From the NCBI RefSeq assembly GCF_047600445.1, contig NZ_JASGKT010000002.1, positions 2,666,001-2,730,000 on the forward strand: a DNA stretch of 64,000 nt, written 5' to 3'. Shown one piece after another: positions 7,982 through 16,133 of this stretch; the first letter of the stretch is position 1, and each line of letters starts with the position of its first letter. The notes beneath the pieces are model-generated. The model had not been told where the DNA came from. It did no database searches and worked only from the letters and a program-made list of their open reading frames with translations. This DNA is from Piscinibacter sp047600445 (GTDB lineage Bacteria > Pseudomonadota > Gammaproteobacteria > Burkholderiales > Burkholderiaceae_C). A program made the translations under genes and the position numbers.

Positions 7982-9597
7982 CAGGGCGCCGACTTGCCGG
8001 CCGGGCCGCCGTACAGGCCGCGGCAGGGGGGCCGCGGCTTGTCGGTGCCGCCGCGCGGCGGCGCTTTTTTCGGGTCGAAGCTGGCGTTGAAGACCGGGAA
8101 CTCGGGAATCGCCGCCGGCAGCAGGCGCACCCACTCGCGGCTTTCCTTGTGGTACTCGATGATGAAGTCGACCCAGTCGGTCACCTTGACGAAGTCGATG
8201 ATGTGCGGCTGCACGCGCGGCTGGTTGGGGTCGGGGTTGATGTCCAGGTAGAAGGGCGAGCGCCAGTCCCACTGCCCGCGCAGCAGCGGGTCGGGCAGGA
8301 AGATGTTCATCGCCAGCGAGTCGGAGGTGAAATCCCACACGATGCCGCTGCCGGCGGCGACCCAGGGCGCATCGGTGCTGCCGTAGACCTTGATGCCGTG
8401 CAGCGCGTCGCGCAGCGCCTTGGCGGCGGCGTGCACCGGGTGCGGGCGGAAGTCCTGGTTCAGCAGCGCGGCGGCGAAGCTCGCCAGGTCGGTGAGCTGG
8501 TCGGGCGCCTCCAGCACGTAGCCGGCTTCGGTGTCGTACTGCTGCGCCTCCAGGATCGCCTTGCCGATGGCCTGCACCACGAGCTGGCGCGCCTGCGAGT
8601 GCGGCGGCGGCGTGCGCAGCGCGGCCAGCAGCGCGTCGGCGAGGTCGTCCAGGCGCTCGGTGATGTCCTTCATGCGCTCGAGGCGCACCGCGCAGCCTAT
8701 CGTCGGGTGGTTGCCCTTGGCTTCGAGGATCTTCTGGTTGCCCTTGGCGAAGGCGTGCGCCAGCTCCCGGGCCGTGGCCGTGCCCTGCTGCGCCAGCGCC
8801 GCGAACACGCCCGGATAACCCTCGCCGGCGGTGAAGAAGTTGTAGTTCGGGTAGCCGGTGGCGTACTCGGCATAGGGCGCCACGGTGTGCAGCACCTCGG
8901 CGGCCATGTTGAAGCAGTTGTCGAAGTGGATCACCGAGAGCTTGGGAACGCCGGCGTCGAGCGCAGCGCGCAGCGCCGCGCCCAGGCCCCAGGTGGACAG
9001 CGGCATGTGGTTGCTGGGCAGCAGGGGCGATCCGGCCGGCAGCAGCGGCGAGCCCGCAGGCAGCAAGGGTGAGCCGGCCGGCAGCAGCGGCGAACCCGCC
9101 GGCAGCACCGGCGCGCCGCCCGCGCTGGCGCTCAGGCGCCATTCGAACGCGCCCTTGTTCGTCAGGTTGGCCAGGCTGAGCTGGCGCCGGTCGATCTCGG
9201 GCAGGTAGCCGGCGCCGTGGCCTTCCAGCGCCAGCACGATGGCCGCGCTCGGCCGGCTGCGGTGCGCGTGGCGCAGGAAACCCGCCAGGTTGGCCGGCGC
9301 GGCCATGTCCTGCTTCCAGCGCGAGCTGACCTTGGCCTCGGCCGGCTTGCCGGCCTCGATCTCGACCAGCCAGGTGTCGTCGCCCACGCGGTCGATCAGC
9401 GCCGCCACGTGGATGCCCTGCGCCGCCACCTTCACCAGGCCCTGCATCAGCGGATGCTGCGCCAGCGTCTGCGAGCTGCCCTCGGGGTAGGTGGACAGCG
9501 TCTCGTCGCTGCCGAAGGGCGCGTAGACGGCGAACAGCACGCTGTCGGTGCGGGCGGCGGTGTCGTGCTTGTCCGGCACGAGTCTGGGCAGGGTCAT
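7981..9597 (-). CDS. clostripain-like cysteine peptidase (family C11)
   Basis: A predicted caspase-fold cysteine endopeptidase. The 538-aa product shows the catalytic His in LEGHGAGY (H127) and the catalytic Cys in HFDNCFNMAAEVL (C228), the order and context of clan CD clostripain-like enzymes. Between them a heptapeptide close to LPAGSPL repeats five times (about residues 160-194), an insertion of unknown role. There is no signal peptide, so it is predicted to stay in the cytosol unless exported otherwise. The C-terminal half (to GGPAGKSAP) is not recognised. ATG 9597 has AGGAG at 8 nt. It is divergent from the TPR/winged-helix regulator, with a shared operator candidate between them. Confidence 0.8.
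   Translation of the reverse strand: MTLPRLVPDKHDTAARTDSVLFAVYAPFGSDETLSTYPEGSSQTLAQHPLMQGLVKVAAQGIHVAALIDRVGDDTWLVEIEAGKPAEAKVSSRWKQDMAAPANLAGFLRHAHRSRPSAAIVLALEGHGAGYLPEIDRRQLSLANLTNKGAFEWRLSASAGGAPVLPAGSPLLPAGSPLLPAGSPLLPAGSPLLPSNHMPLSTWGLGAALRAALDAGVPKLSVIHFDNCFNMAAEVLHTVAPYAEYATGYPNYNFFTAGEGYPGVFAALAQQGTATARELAHAFAKGNQKILEAKGNHPTIGCAVRLERMKDITERLDDLADALLAALRTPPPHSQARQLVVQAIGKAILEAQQYDTEAGYVLEAPDQLTDLASFAAALLNQDFRPHPVHAAAKALRDALHGIKVYGSTDAPWVAAGSGIVWDFTSDSLAMNIFLPDPLLRGQWDWRSPFYLDINPDPNQPRVQPHIIDFVKVTDWVDFIIEYHKESREWVRLLPAAIPEFPVFNASFDPKKAPPRGGTDKPRPPCRGLYGGPAGKSAP
9017..9121 (-). repeat. five 21-bp tandem repeats inside the C11 peptidase gene
   Basis: Five consecutive 21-bp units beginning GGCAGC (plus strand), each coding for a heptapeptide close to LPAGSPL. 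The inner units differ at a few, mostly silent positions and the fifth is the most divergent. The array lies between the two catalytic residues. Copy number could vary by slippage. Confidence 0.9.
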
Positions 9598-9728
9598 GGT
9601 CGTTGCTCCTGGTCGCGGGTTGTCGGCGGCGCCGGGGCGATGCCCGCGTGCGCGCACGGTGGGCGGACCTTACGCCCCTCACCGTCCCATTCACAGGCAT
9701 TCGTCCTTCGGTGGGATGTCCGGCCGCC

Positions 9729-9746
9729 AGACGATCGTGAGACGAT
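9729..9746. promoter_or_regulatory. direct-repeat operator candidate, copy 2
   Basis: AGACGAT at 9729-9735 and 9740-9746 (11-bp period), in the divergent region between the peptidase (start 9597) and the regulator (start 9758). Read toward the peptidase it is ATCGTCT-N4-ATCGTCT, followed 37 bp later by AATGGGA. It ends 11 bp before the regulator start, a position suited to autorepression. Confidence 0.5.
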
Positions 9747-9757
9747 TATTCATTGCC

Positions 9758-12004
9758 ATGGAAACACCTGCTCACAATTTCGCAAGCCCACCGCGCCAGC
9801 CGCCGCAGCCGGTGGCCGAAGCGGTGCTCGAAAGCCTGCTCGCCGCGCTGCGCGCCGGCTCGCTGGACGAGTGGCTGCGCCGCCGCCGCCGTATCGCGCG
9901 CTGGCTCGCGCGCCACTGGCTGGGCCCGCTGCACGGCGCGGCCGGCGAGACGCTGGACGCCGCCCACCCGGCGGCGGCCGTCGAACTGCTGCTGCGCTGG
10001 GCGGTCGGCCAGTTGCGTCCCGACCGCGCCGCGCTGGCCGAGCCCATCGCCCGCGACGCCTGGCTGGACCGCACGAGCTGGCGGCCGGTGCTGGCGCTGG
10101 CCTGCCAGCTCGGCTTCGTCGCGGTGCCGGCCTTCCGCGAGCGCTATCGCGGCCATGCCGACGAGGCCGCGGCCAGCCAGTTGTGCGGGCTGTGGGCGGT
10201 GGGCGCCAGCACCTACTACCGCTACCTCGACAAGGGCAAGCGCGCGCTGGCGCAGTGCCTGCGCGGCGTGCCGGCCAGCGCCGAGCAGCGCCTGGCGCTG
10301 CGGGCGCTGGCCGGCGAGCACGCCGCGGCGCGCTGCGCCCTGGCCGGCCCCGAGTCCCGCGCCGCCTGGCACACCCGCCACGGCGCCGCCGCGCAGGTGG
10401 CCGGCGACAGCCTGGCCGCGCTGTGGCATCTGGCGCAGGCCGGCGACACCGCCGGCGTGACGCGCACGCTGCAGCGCCACAGCGTCGAGCTGGCCAACGA
10501 GGCCGAGACCGAGGCGATCGTCGACGCGGTGCAGGCCGCGGCGGCCTCCCCCCGCGAGCGCGTCGAGCTGCAACTGGCGCGCGCCGCGCTGGCGCGCATG
10601 CGCGGCGACGCGGCCGGCGAGCAGGCGCATCACGAACAGGCGCTGCGCCTGGCGGCCGAGGCCGGCGACACGCTGCTGCTGGGCATCGTCTACGGCGCGC
10701 TCGGCAAGTTCCACGAGCCGCGCGACCTGGACCGCGCCTTCGCCTGCTACCAGGACAGCGTCGAGCACCTGCGCCGCTGCGGCCTGGGCGAGGACGCCGG
10801 CGCGGCCGTCGAGGTGATCGAGGAGTACGTCGCCACGCTGGTGCGCCTGGCCTGGCTGTACGCGCTGCGCAACGACCCGCGCGCCCACGCGCTGCTGGAG
10901 CGCGCGCAGGCCGTGGCGGGGCGCTACACGTTGTCGCCGGCGGCGCTGGCGATGCTGGAGCAGACCTGGGGCGAATGCCTGCGCCGCGCCGGCGACCTGC
11001 CGCGCGCGCTGGAACACAAGCACCGCGCGCTGCTGCTGTACGAGCGCATCGACGACCGCCAGGCCATCCTGAAGACCTGCGGCAACCTGAGCCTGATCTA
11101 CGGCGAGGCGAAGGACTTCATGCGCGCGCGCGACTACGCGCAGCGCGTGCTGGCGCTGGCCGGGACGATGACGGTCGAGCCCGAGATCCTCGCCAGCACG
11201 CACATGAACCTGGGCGTGGCCTGGTTCTGGCAGTCCGACTACGGCCGCGCGCGCGACGAGTACCAGCAGGCGCTGGACATCGCGATGCGCCACCGCCTGC
11301 ACCGCGTCGCCGGGCTGGCGCACTACAACCTCGCCGAAGTCGCCTACCTGCAGTTCAAGCAGTCGGGCGATGCGCTCGACGAGCGGCGCGGCGACGCGCA
11401 CGCCGCCGCCGCGACGGCGATCTGGCCGCACGAGAGCGACCCGACGCACGCGCAGGCCACCAAGCGCCTGAAGCGCGACATCCTCGGCCCGGCCGAGGAC
11501 CGCGCGCGCGACCGCATGCTGCCCTCCGAGGCCGCAGCGCACTACGCCGAGATCGCCGACGTGCAGCACCAGCGCGAGCTGCTGGCGCTGCCCGGCGCGC
11601 CAGCCGAGCACGTGCGCGCGCACCTGGCGATCGCGCGCGCCTACCTGGCCATCGCGATGAAGGAGCGCGAGGCCGCGCTGGCGCTGATCGAGCGCCATGC
11701 GCTGGGCGACGGCTTCGCCGGGGAGCTCGACACGCTGCGCCGCACCTTCGAGCGCGAGCTGACGCGCGAGCAGAGGCTCGCCGCCGCCTGGCGCGAAGCC
11801 AGCGCCGACCTGATCAGCGCGCAGCGCTGCCAGGCCGTGCTGGCGCGGCTGCTCGAAGCCGGCTCGCTCAACAAGAGCGGCTATGCGAACCTGTGCGAGC
11901 TGAGCCCGGCCACCGCCTCCAAGCACCTGGTGACGCTGGCCGAGCGCGGCCTGCTGGTGCAGACCGGCCGCGGCCCGGCGACGCGCTACACGCTGCCGGC
12001 CTGA
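9758..12004 (+). CDS. large TPR protein with C-terminal winged helix, probable regulator of the peptidase locus
   Basis: The 748-aa product is almost entirely helical. TPR-like pairs are visible from about residue 270 to 560 (e.g. LLLGIVYGALGKFHEPRDLD, LERALEHKHRALLLYERI-type units, STHMNLGVAWFWQSDYGRAR). The last ~65 residues read as a winged helix: a DNA-recognition stretch SGYANLCELSPATASKHL followed by LAERGLLVQTGRGPATRYTL. This resembles a large sensor-regulator in which TPRs receive a protein or peptide signal. ATG 9758 (METPAHNF) is the first credible start. The gene is divergent from the C11 peptidase, and its 3' end overlaps rlmN by 19 bp. Confidence 0.7.
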   Translation: METPAHNFASPPRQPPQPVAEAVLESLLAALRAGSLDEWLRRRRRIARWLARHWLGPLHGAAGETLDAAHPAAAVELLLRWAVGQLRPDRAALAEPIARDAWLDRTSWRPVLALACQLGFVAVPAFRERYRGHADEAAASQLCGLWAVGASTYYRYLDKGKRALAQCLRGVPASAEQRLALRALAGEHAAARCALAGPESRAAWHTRHGAAAQVAGDSLAALWHLAQAGDTAGVTRTLQRHSVELANEAETEAIVDAVQAAAASPRERVELQLARAALARMRGDAAGEQAHHEQALRLAAEAGDTLLLGIVYGALGKFHEPRDLDRAFACYQDSVEHLRRCGLGEDAGAAVEVIEEYVATLVRLAWLYALRNDPRAHALLERAQAVAGRYTLSPAALAMLEQTWGECLRRAGDLPRALEHKHRALLLYERIDDRQAILKTCGNLSLIYGEAKDFMRARDYAQRVLALAGTMTVEPEILASTHMNLGVAWFWQSDYGRARDEYQQALDIAMRHRLHRVAGLAHYNLAEVAYLQFKQSGDALDERRGDAHAAAATAIWPHESDPTHAQATKRLKRDILGPAEDRARDRMLPSEAAAHYAEIADVQHQRELLALPGAPAEHVRAHLAIARAYLAIAMKEREAALALIERHALGDGFAGELDTLRRTFERELTREQRLAAAWREASADLISAQRCQAVLARLLEAGSLNKSGYANLCELSPATASKHLVTLAERGLLVQTGRGPATRYTLPA

Positions 12005-13092
12005 TGCGCGGGCTTCCGTTCGCCCTGAGCCCGTCGAAGGGCCTCGCGCCGCAGCTCGACCGGGGCTTCGACAGGCTCGGCCCGAACGGGATCTCTGCCC
12101 AGCTCGCGCGCGCGCAACTGCCCGCAGCCGGCCTGCACGTCCTGCCCGGCCGACTGGCGCAGCCGCGCCAGCACGCCGCGGCGGTTGAGCATGCGCATGA
12201 TCCTCTGCGCGCGTTCGTCCGGCGGGCGGCGGAAGTCCAGGCCGTCGACGGCGTTGAACGGAATCATGTTCATGATCGCGTAGCGCCCCGCCAGCAGCGC
12301 GACCAGCGCCTCGACCTCGTCGTCGCCGTCGTTGACGCCGTCGATCAGCGTCCACTGGTACTGGATCGGGTAGCCGGTGGCGCGCGCGTAGCGCTCGCCG
12401 GCCGCGACCAGCTCGGCCGGCTCCAAGCGCGGCGCGCGCGGCAGCAGTTGCGCGCGCAGGTCCGCCTTGGTGGTGTGCAGCGACAAGGCCAGCGCCGGCT
12501 TGACGCGCCCCAGCGGCAGGCGCTCGAAGACACGCGCGTCGCCCACCGTGGAGAACACGAGCTGCTTGTGCGCGATGCCGCCGGCGGTGCCGAGCAGCTC
12601 GATCGCCTCGAGCACCGCGTCGAGGTTGTGCGCCGGCTCGCCCATGCCCATGAACACCACCTTGCGCACCGCGCGGCGGCGCCGCGCCAGCGCCACCTGC
12701 GCGACGATCTCGGCGCTCGCCAACTGGCGGATCAGGCCGTCGCGCCCGGTCATGCAGAACACGCAGCCGACCGCGCAGCCGGCCTGCGTCGAGACGCACA
12801 GGCCCTCGCGCGGCAGCAGCACCGCCTCCACCGCCTGGCCGTCGGCCAGCGACACCAGCAGGCGCTCTGAGCCGTCTTCGCCGTCGTGCGCCGAGCGCAG
12901 CGTGGCCAGCGCGGCGAGTTCGGCCTCCAGCGCCGGCAGCGCCTCGCGCAGCGTGCGCGGCAGCCAGTCCTCGATGCGGCGCCGGCCGTGCGACTGCGGC
13001 AGCGCGTTGGCCCACAGGCGCAGCACGCGCTCCTCGTGCTGCGGGTTCGCGCCCAGGGCGCGCAGGCGGTGGCGAAGCTGGGCGATGCGCAT
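11986..13092 (-). CDS. rlmN: RlmN-type 23S rRNA (A2503-C2)/tRNA methyltransferase with repeat-derived tail
   Basis: Radical-SAM enzyme that methylates C2 of A2503 in 23S rRNA and A37 in some tRNAs. The [4Fe-4S] ligands C106-x3-C110-x2-C113 (CAVGCVFC) are present, as are KVVFMGMGEPAHN, LALSLHT and the C-terminal QAGCGQL, which carries the resolving cysteine. The family normally ends soon after that motif. Here about 33 more residues (RAEPVEAPVELRREALRRAQ...) are read from an inverted REP-like repeat at 12016-12089. The 3' end overlaps the TPR regulator convergently. Confidence 0.9.
   Translation of the reverse strand: MRIAQLRHRLRALGANPQHEERVLRLWANALPQSHGRRRIEDWLPRTLREALPALEAELAALATLRSAHDGEDGSERLLVSLADGQAVEAVLLPREGLCVSTQAGCAVGCVFCMTGRDGLIRQLASAEIVAQVALARRRRAVRKVVFMGMGEPAHNLDAVLEAIELLGTAGGIAHKQLVFSTVGDARVFERLPLGRVKPALALSLHTTKADLRAQLLPRAPRLEPAELVAAGERYARATGYPIQYQWTLIDGVNDGDDEVEALVALLAGRYAIMNMIPFNAVDGLDFRRPPDERAQRIMRMLNRRGVLARLRQSAGQDVQAGCGQLRARELGRDPVRAEPVEAPVELRREALRRAQGERKPAHQAGSV
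12016..12089. repeat. REP-like inverted repeat at the end of rlmN
   Basis: Two imperfect inverted arms, CGTTCGCCCTGAGCCCGTCG (12017-12036) and CGACAGGCTCGGCCCGAACG (12069-12088), spaced by about 30 bp. This is the widespread 'TTCGACAGGCTCAGCCCGAACGG'-type palindrome of GC-rich proteobacteria. It is normally intergenic; here it lies in the 3' coding part of rlmN. A single arm recurs at 51228-51254. Confidence 0.85.
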
Positions 13093-13107
13093 CGTGCGCA
13101 GCCTACT

Positions 13108-13794
13108 TCACTTCACGTAGAGAACGCGCATGCCGAGCTGGCGGCCGTCGGGCCGGTCCAGCACGCTGATCGTCGCCTGCCCGGCGCGAAAGCCCTCGGG
13201 CAGCGCCAGCGTGCCGCGTGCGATCTCGTAGGCGCCAATGGACAGCGGCACCGGCTTGCCGACCACCCGCGTCTCCGCGCCGCTGGCGCCCTGCCCGCTG
13301 ACGGCGAGCTGCAGCACGGCGTTGATCGGCCTGGCGCCCGCGCCGCGCGTCAGCGCCACTTCGTAGGCGAGGCCGGCGCCCTTGCGTTGCAAACGCCCGG
13401 CGCGCACCTCGACGGCGCCGCCGCGCGGGTCGGGCGGCAGCGCGTCGACGGCGAAGTCCAGGTCCTGGCGCAGCTTCTCGCTGCCGCTGCGGCCGGCGGC
13501 CAGGTCCTCGCCGAGCTTCTTGCCGTCGGCCTGCGCGGCCTGCAGCCTGGCGGCGGTGGCGTCGAGCTCGGCCTTCAACTGGCGGCGCTCGGCGTCGGCC
13601 TGGTCGTAGGCGCCGCGCAGCTCGGACGATTCCGACGCCGACAGGCGCGGCGGCAGGTGCTTCTCCTGCACGTAGATCACGCCGGCCACGCCGGCCGCCG
13701 CGCCGACGATCAGCAGCACCAGCCAGGGCGGCAGCGACCAGCGCGAGCGCTGCCGGCCGTACGAGAGCACCACGGGTTTGTTGTTTCCCCACAT
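13108..13794 (-). CDS. inner-membrane coiled-coil protein (DUF6776-like)
   Basis: Function unknown. The 228-aa product has one N-terminal membrane helix (about residues 20-41, PPWLVLLIVGAAAGVAGVIY), a coiled coil (about 55-105, SSELRGAYDQADAERRQLKA onward), and a C-terminal beta-rich periplasmic domain ending GMRVLYVK. The start MWGNNKPVVLSYGRQRS matches a protein widespread in Burkholderiales that I know as DUF6776 (from memory). The ATG at 13794 with GAAGG just upstream was chosen; longer starts add a non-conserved leader. It is 15 bp from the rlmN start and may be in one transcript with it. Confidence 0.75.
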   Translation of the reverse strand: MWGNNKPVVLSYGRQRSRWSLPPWLVLLIVGAAAGVAGVIYVQEKHLPPRLSASESSELRGAYDQADAERRQLKAELDATAARLQAAQADGKKLGEDLAAGRSGSEKLRQDLDFAVDALPPDPRGGAVEVRAGRLQRKGAGLAYEVALTRGAGARPINAVLQLAVSGQGASGAETRVVGKPVPLSIGAYEIARGTLALPEGFRAGQATISVLDRPDGRQLGMRVLYVK

Positions 13795-13866
13795 AGCCTT
13801 CGAGCCTAGCGTGCTTCGCGCCCGCCCGTGCAACACGATGTGGCAGGCGCGCGGGGATCGGGCGTT

Positions 13867-15144
13867 TCAAGCGCGCAGCCGCTCGCCGACGCGCTGCAGC
13901 GCATGGCGCGGCAGCCGGCCCGCGACGGCGGCGGCCACCGGCTGCGCCAGCATCGTGCCGAAAGCCTCGGCGACGCGCCCGGCCGGCACGCCGCGCAGGC
14001 GCGCCAGGCTCTGCGCGCGCGGCCGCACGCGGTCGAGGAACAGCAGGTCGAGGCAGGCCTCCTCGACGCGCCGGAACGGCTGCTCGGCCGAGCGCAGCGC
14101 GCGCACCGCGAGCTGGTTGCGCGCACGTTCGAGGTCCACCGCGCCGACACTGCCGGCCAGCTCCCGCATCAGCGTGCGCACCTCGGCGCAGAACTCGTCG
14201 AGGTGCTCGGGCGCCACCGAGGCCTCGATGACGAACTGGCCCCACAGGCCCAGCACGTCGGCCGAGCAGTGCGTGTAGTAGGCCAGGCCCTTGCGCTCGC
14301 GGATGCGGTCGAGCAGCGGCGAGCTCATGCCCTCGCCGAGCACCGCCGCGGCGACGATGCCGGCCGGGTCGTCGTCGATCAGCGACGCGGTCGGCCAGCC
14401 GATCACCACGTGGGTCTGGCTGCTGCCCGTCAGGCGCTTGGTCGTGATGCCGCCCGCCCACTGCGGCGCGGCCAGCGTGTTCGCCTCGCCGCGCGGCAGG
14501 CTGCCGAAGGCCTCGTCGGCCGCCGCGAGCACCGCCGCGGCGTCGACCTCGCCGGCCACGCCGATCACCACGTTGGCGCCGCTGTACTGGCGCCGCACGT
14601 AGCCGAGCAGGTCGTCGCGCGTGAAGCGCTCGATGTTGGCGCGCCGGCCGATCACCGGCAGCGCCGCCGGGTGCGCGCCGAAGCACTCGCGGTCGAAGGC
14701 CTGGAAGGCCAGGGTCAGCGGGTCGTCCTCGTCGTCGGCGATCTCGTGCAGGATCACGCGGCGCTCGCGCTCCAGTTCGTCCTCGGGGAAGGTGCTCTCG
14801 CGCACGATGTCGCCGAGCTGGCGCACGAACGCCGGCGCGTCGGCGGCCAGGCCGCGCATGTGGAAGGCGGTGTGGTCCTTGTCGGTGTGCGCGTTGACCT
14901 CCGCGCCCAGGCGTTCGGCGTCGAGGTTGATGCGCTGGCAGTCGCGCGTGCGCGTGCCCTTGAAGGCCATGTGCTCGACGACGTGGCTGATGCCGTTCAG
15001 CCCGGCGCCCTCGTGCGCGCTGCCGGTGCGCACGAACACGCTGACGCTGGCGCTGCCGGTGCCGGGCAGCGCGAGCACGACGATGCGCACGCCGTTGGCG
15101 AGCGTGGTGACGGCGGTGCCGGGTTCCTCGGTGGCTTCGAGCAT
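13867..15144 (-). CDS. M16-family zinc peptidase
   Basis: Processing-peptidase/insulinase-like metalloprotease. The 425-aa product carries the inverted zinc motif HVVEH at residues 54-58 and the downstream zinc-ligand glutamate region VILHEIADDEDDP (~130), then the second M16 half-domain with RIRERKGLAYYTHCSADVLG. A single-unit M16 protein of this length fits the PqqL/PepR-like class. There is no signal peptide. The EamA gene lies 7 bp upstream on the same strand, so the two form an operon. Confidence 0.92.
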   Translation of the reverse strand: MLEATEEPGTAVTTLANGVRIVVLALPGTGSASVSVFVRTGSAHEGAGLNGISHVVEHMAFKGTRTRDCQRINLDAERLGAEVNAHTDKDHTAFHMRGLAADAPAFVRQLGDIVRESTFPEDELERERRVILHEIADDEDDPLTLAFQAFDRECFGAHPAALPVIGRRANIERFTRDDLLGYVRRQYSGANVVIGVAGEVDAAAVLAAADEAFGSLPRGEANTLAAPQWAGGITTKRLTGSSQTHVVIGWPTASLIDDDPAGIVAAAVLGEGMSSPLLDRIRERKGLAYYTHCSADVLGLWGQFVIEASVAPEHLDEFCAEVRTLMRELAGSVGAVDLERARNQLAVRALRSAEQPFRRVEEACLDLLFLDRVRPRAQSLARLRGVPAGRVAEAFGTMLAQPVAAAVAGRLPRHALQRVGERLRA

Positions 15145-15151
15145 GGGGCCG

Positions 15152-16045
15152 CTATCTTGCCAGCCCGGCCGGCCGCCCCGCGCCGCCGCGGTTCGCGCCC
15201 CACAGCGCCAGCCCCATCAGCGCGACGCCGCCCCACTGCAAGGGGCTCAGCGCGCGGTCGTAGACGATCTGGTCGACGACCACCGCCACCGCCGGGTAGA
15301 CGAACTGCAGCACCGCGATCCGCGCGGTGGGCAGGCGCGCCATGCCGGCGTACATCAGCACGTAGGCCAGGCCGGTGTGCAGCACGCCCAGGCCGGCCAG
15401 CCAGCCCCAGGCGGCCGGCGCCGGCCAGCCGTGCAGCCACGGCCACCACGCCAGCGCGAGCGCGCCGACGCCGCACTGCCAGGCGGCGAAGGCATACGAG
15501 CCGACACCCTGCGCCGCCTTGGCGAGCAGCGTGACGATCGCGTAGGTGAACGAGCCGACCAGGCACAGCGCGAGGCCGACGAGGTAGTCTTGGCCGATCG
15601 CGGCCGGCCCTTCGTCGAGCACGCCGCTGGCCAGCGCCAGCCCGGCGAGCGCGAGCGGCACGGCCAGCGCCTGGCGCGCGGAGATGCGCTCGCGCCACCA
15701 CCACGCGCCGAGCAGCATCACCCAGATCGGCTGCACGTGGACGACGACGGTCGCCACGCCGATCGAGGTGCGCTCGATCGCGGCGAAGAAGCTCGCCCAG
15801 TTGAACACCACCAGCGCGCCGGCGGCCAGCGCCGCGGCGAGCATGCGTCCGCGCAGGCGCAGCTCGGCGAGGCGGCGCGTCGCCGCGCCCCAGGCCAGCA
15901 GCGCCAGCAGGCCGAAGGCGCAGCGGAACCACACCGCCGTCAGCGGCTGCGCGCCCGAGCGTTCGAGAAACAGCCCCAGCGTGCCGAGCAGCGCGCCGCC
16001 GGCGCTCATCAGCCACAGGCCCTGGCGTTGGTGGGAAGCACTCAT
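15152..16045 (-). CDS. EamA/DMT-family transporter
   Basis: Probable inner-membrane metabolite exporter. The 297-aa product has about ten hydrophobic helices arranged as two EamA repeats, beginning LMSAGGALLGTLGLFLERSG and including VVHVQPIWVMLLGAWWWRER in the first and LQFVYPAVAVVVDQIVYDRA in the second. The substrate is unknown. It is divergent from a LysR-type gene with an 88-bp shared region that contains a T-N11-A box, so it is the likely target of that regulator. Confidence 0.88.
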   Translation of the reverse strand: MSASHQRQGLWLMSAGGALLGTLGLFLERSGAQPLTAVWFRCAFGLLALLAWGAATRRLAELRLRGRMLAAALAAGALVVFNWASFFAAIERTSIGVATVVVHVQPIWVMLLGAWWWRERISARQALAVPLALAGLALASGVLDEGPAAIGQDYLVGLALCLVGSFTYAIVTLLAKAAQGVGSYAFAAWQCGVGALALAWWPWLHGWPAPAAWGWLAGLGVLHTGLAYVLMYAGMARLPTARIAVLQFVYPAVAVVVDQIVYDRALSPLQWGGVALMGLALWGANRGGAGRPAGLAR

Positions 16046-16103
16046 GCCGCCATCGTCGCCTCGGGTTCAGCGTCAGAAAAGCGGAATCTTCACCTGTCTA
16101 TCA

Positions 16104-16116
16104 TTCGAAAATCGAA
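16104..16116. promoter_or_regulatory. LysR-type T-N11-A box
   Basis: TTCGAAAATCGAA, an inverted repeat TTCGA-N3-TCGAA fitting the LTTR core T-N11-A, located between the divergent EamA and LysR genes and ending 17 bp before the LysR start. Confidence 0.5.
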
Positions 16117-16133
16117 CGATTGAAGGAGCGGGC

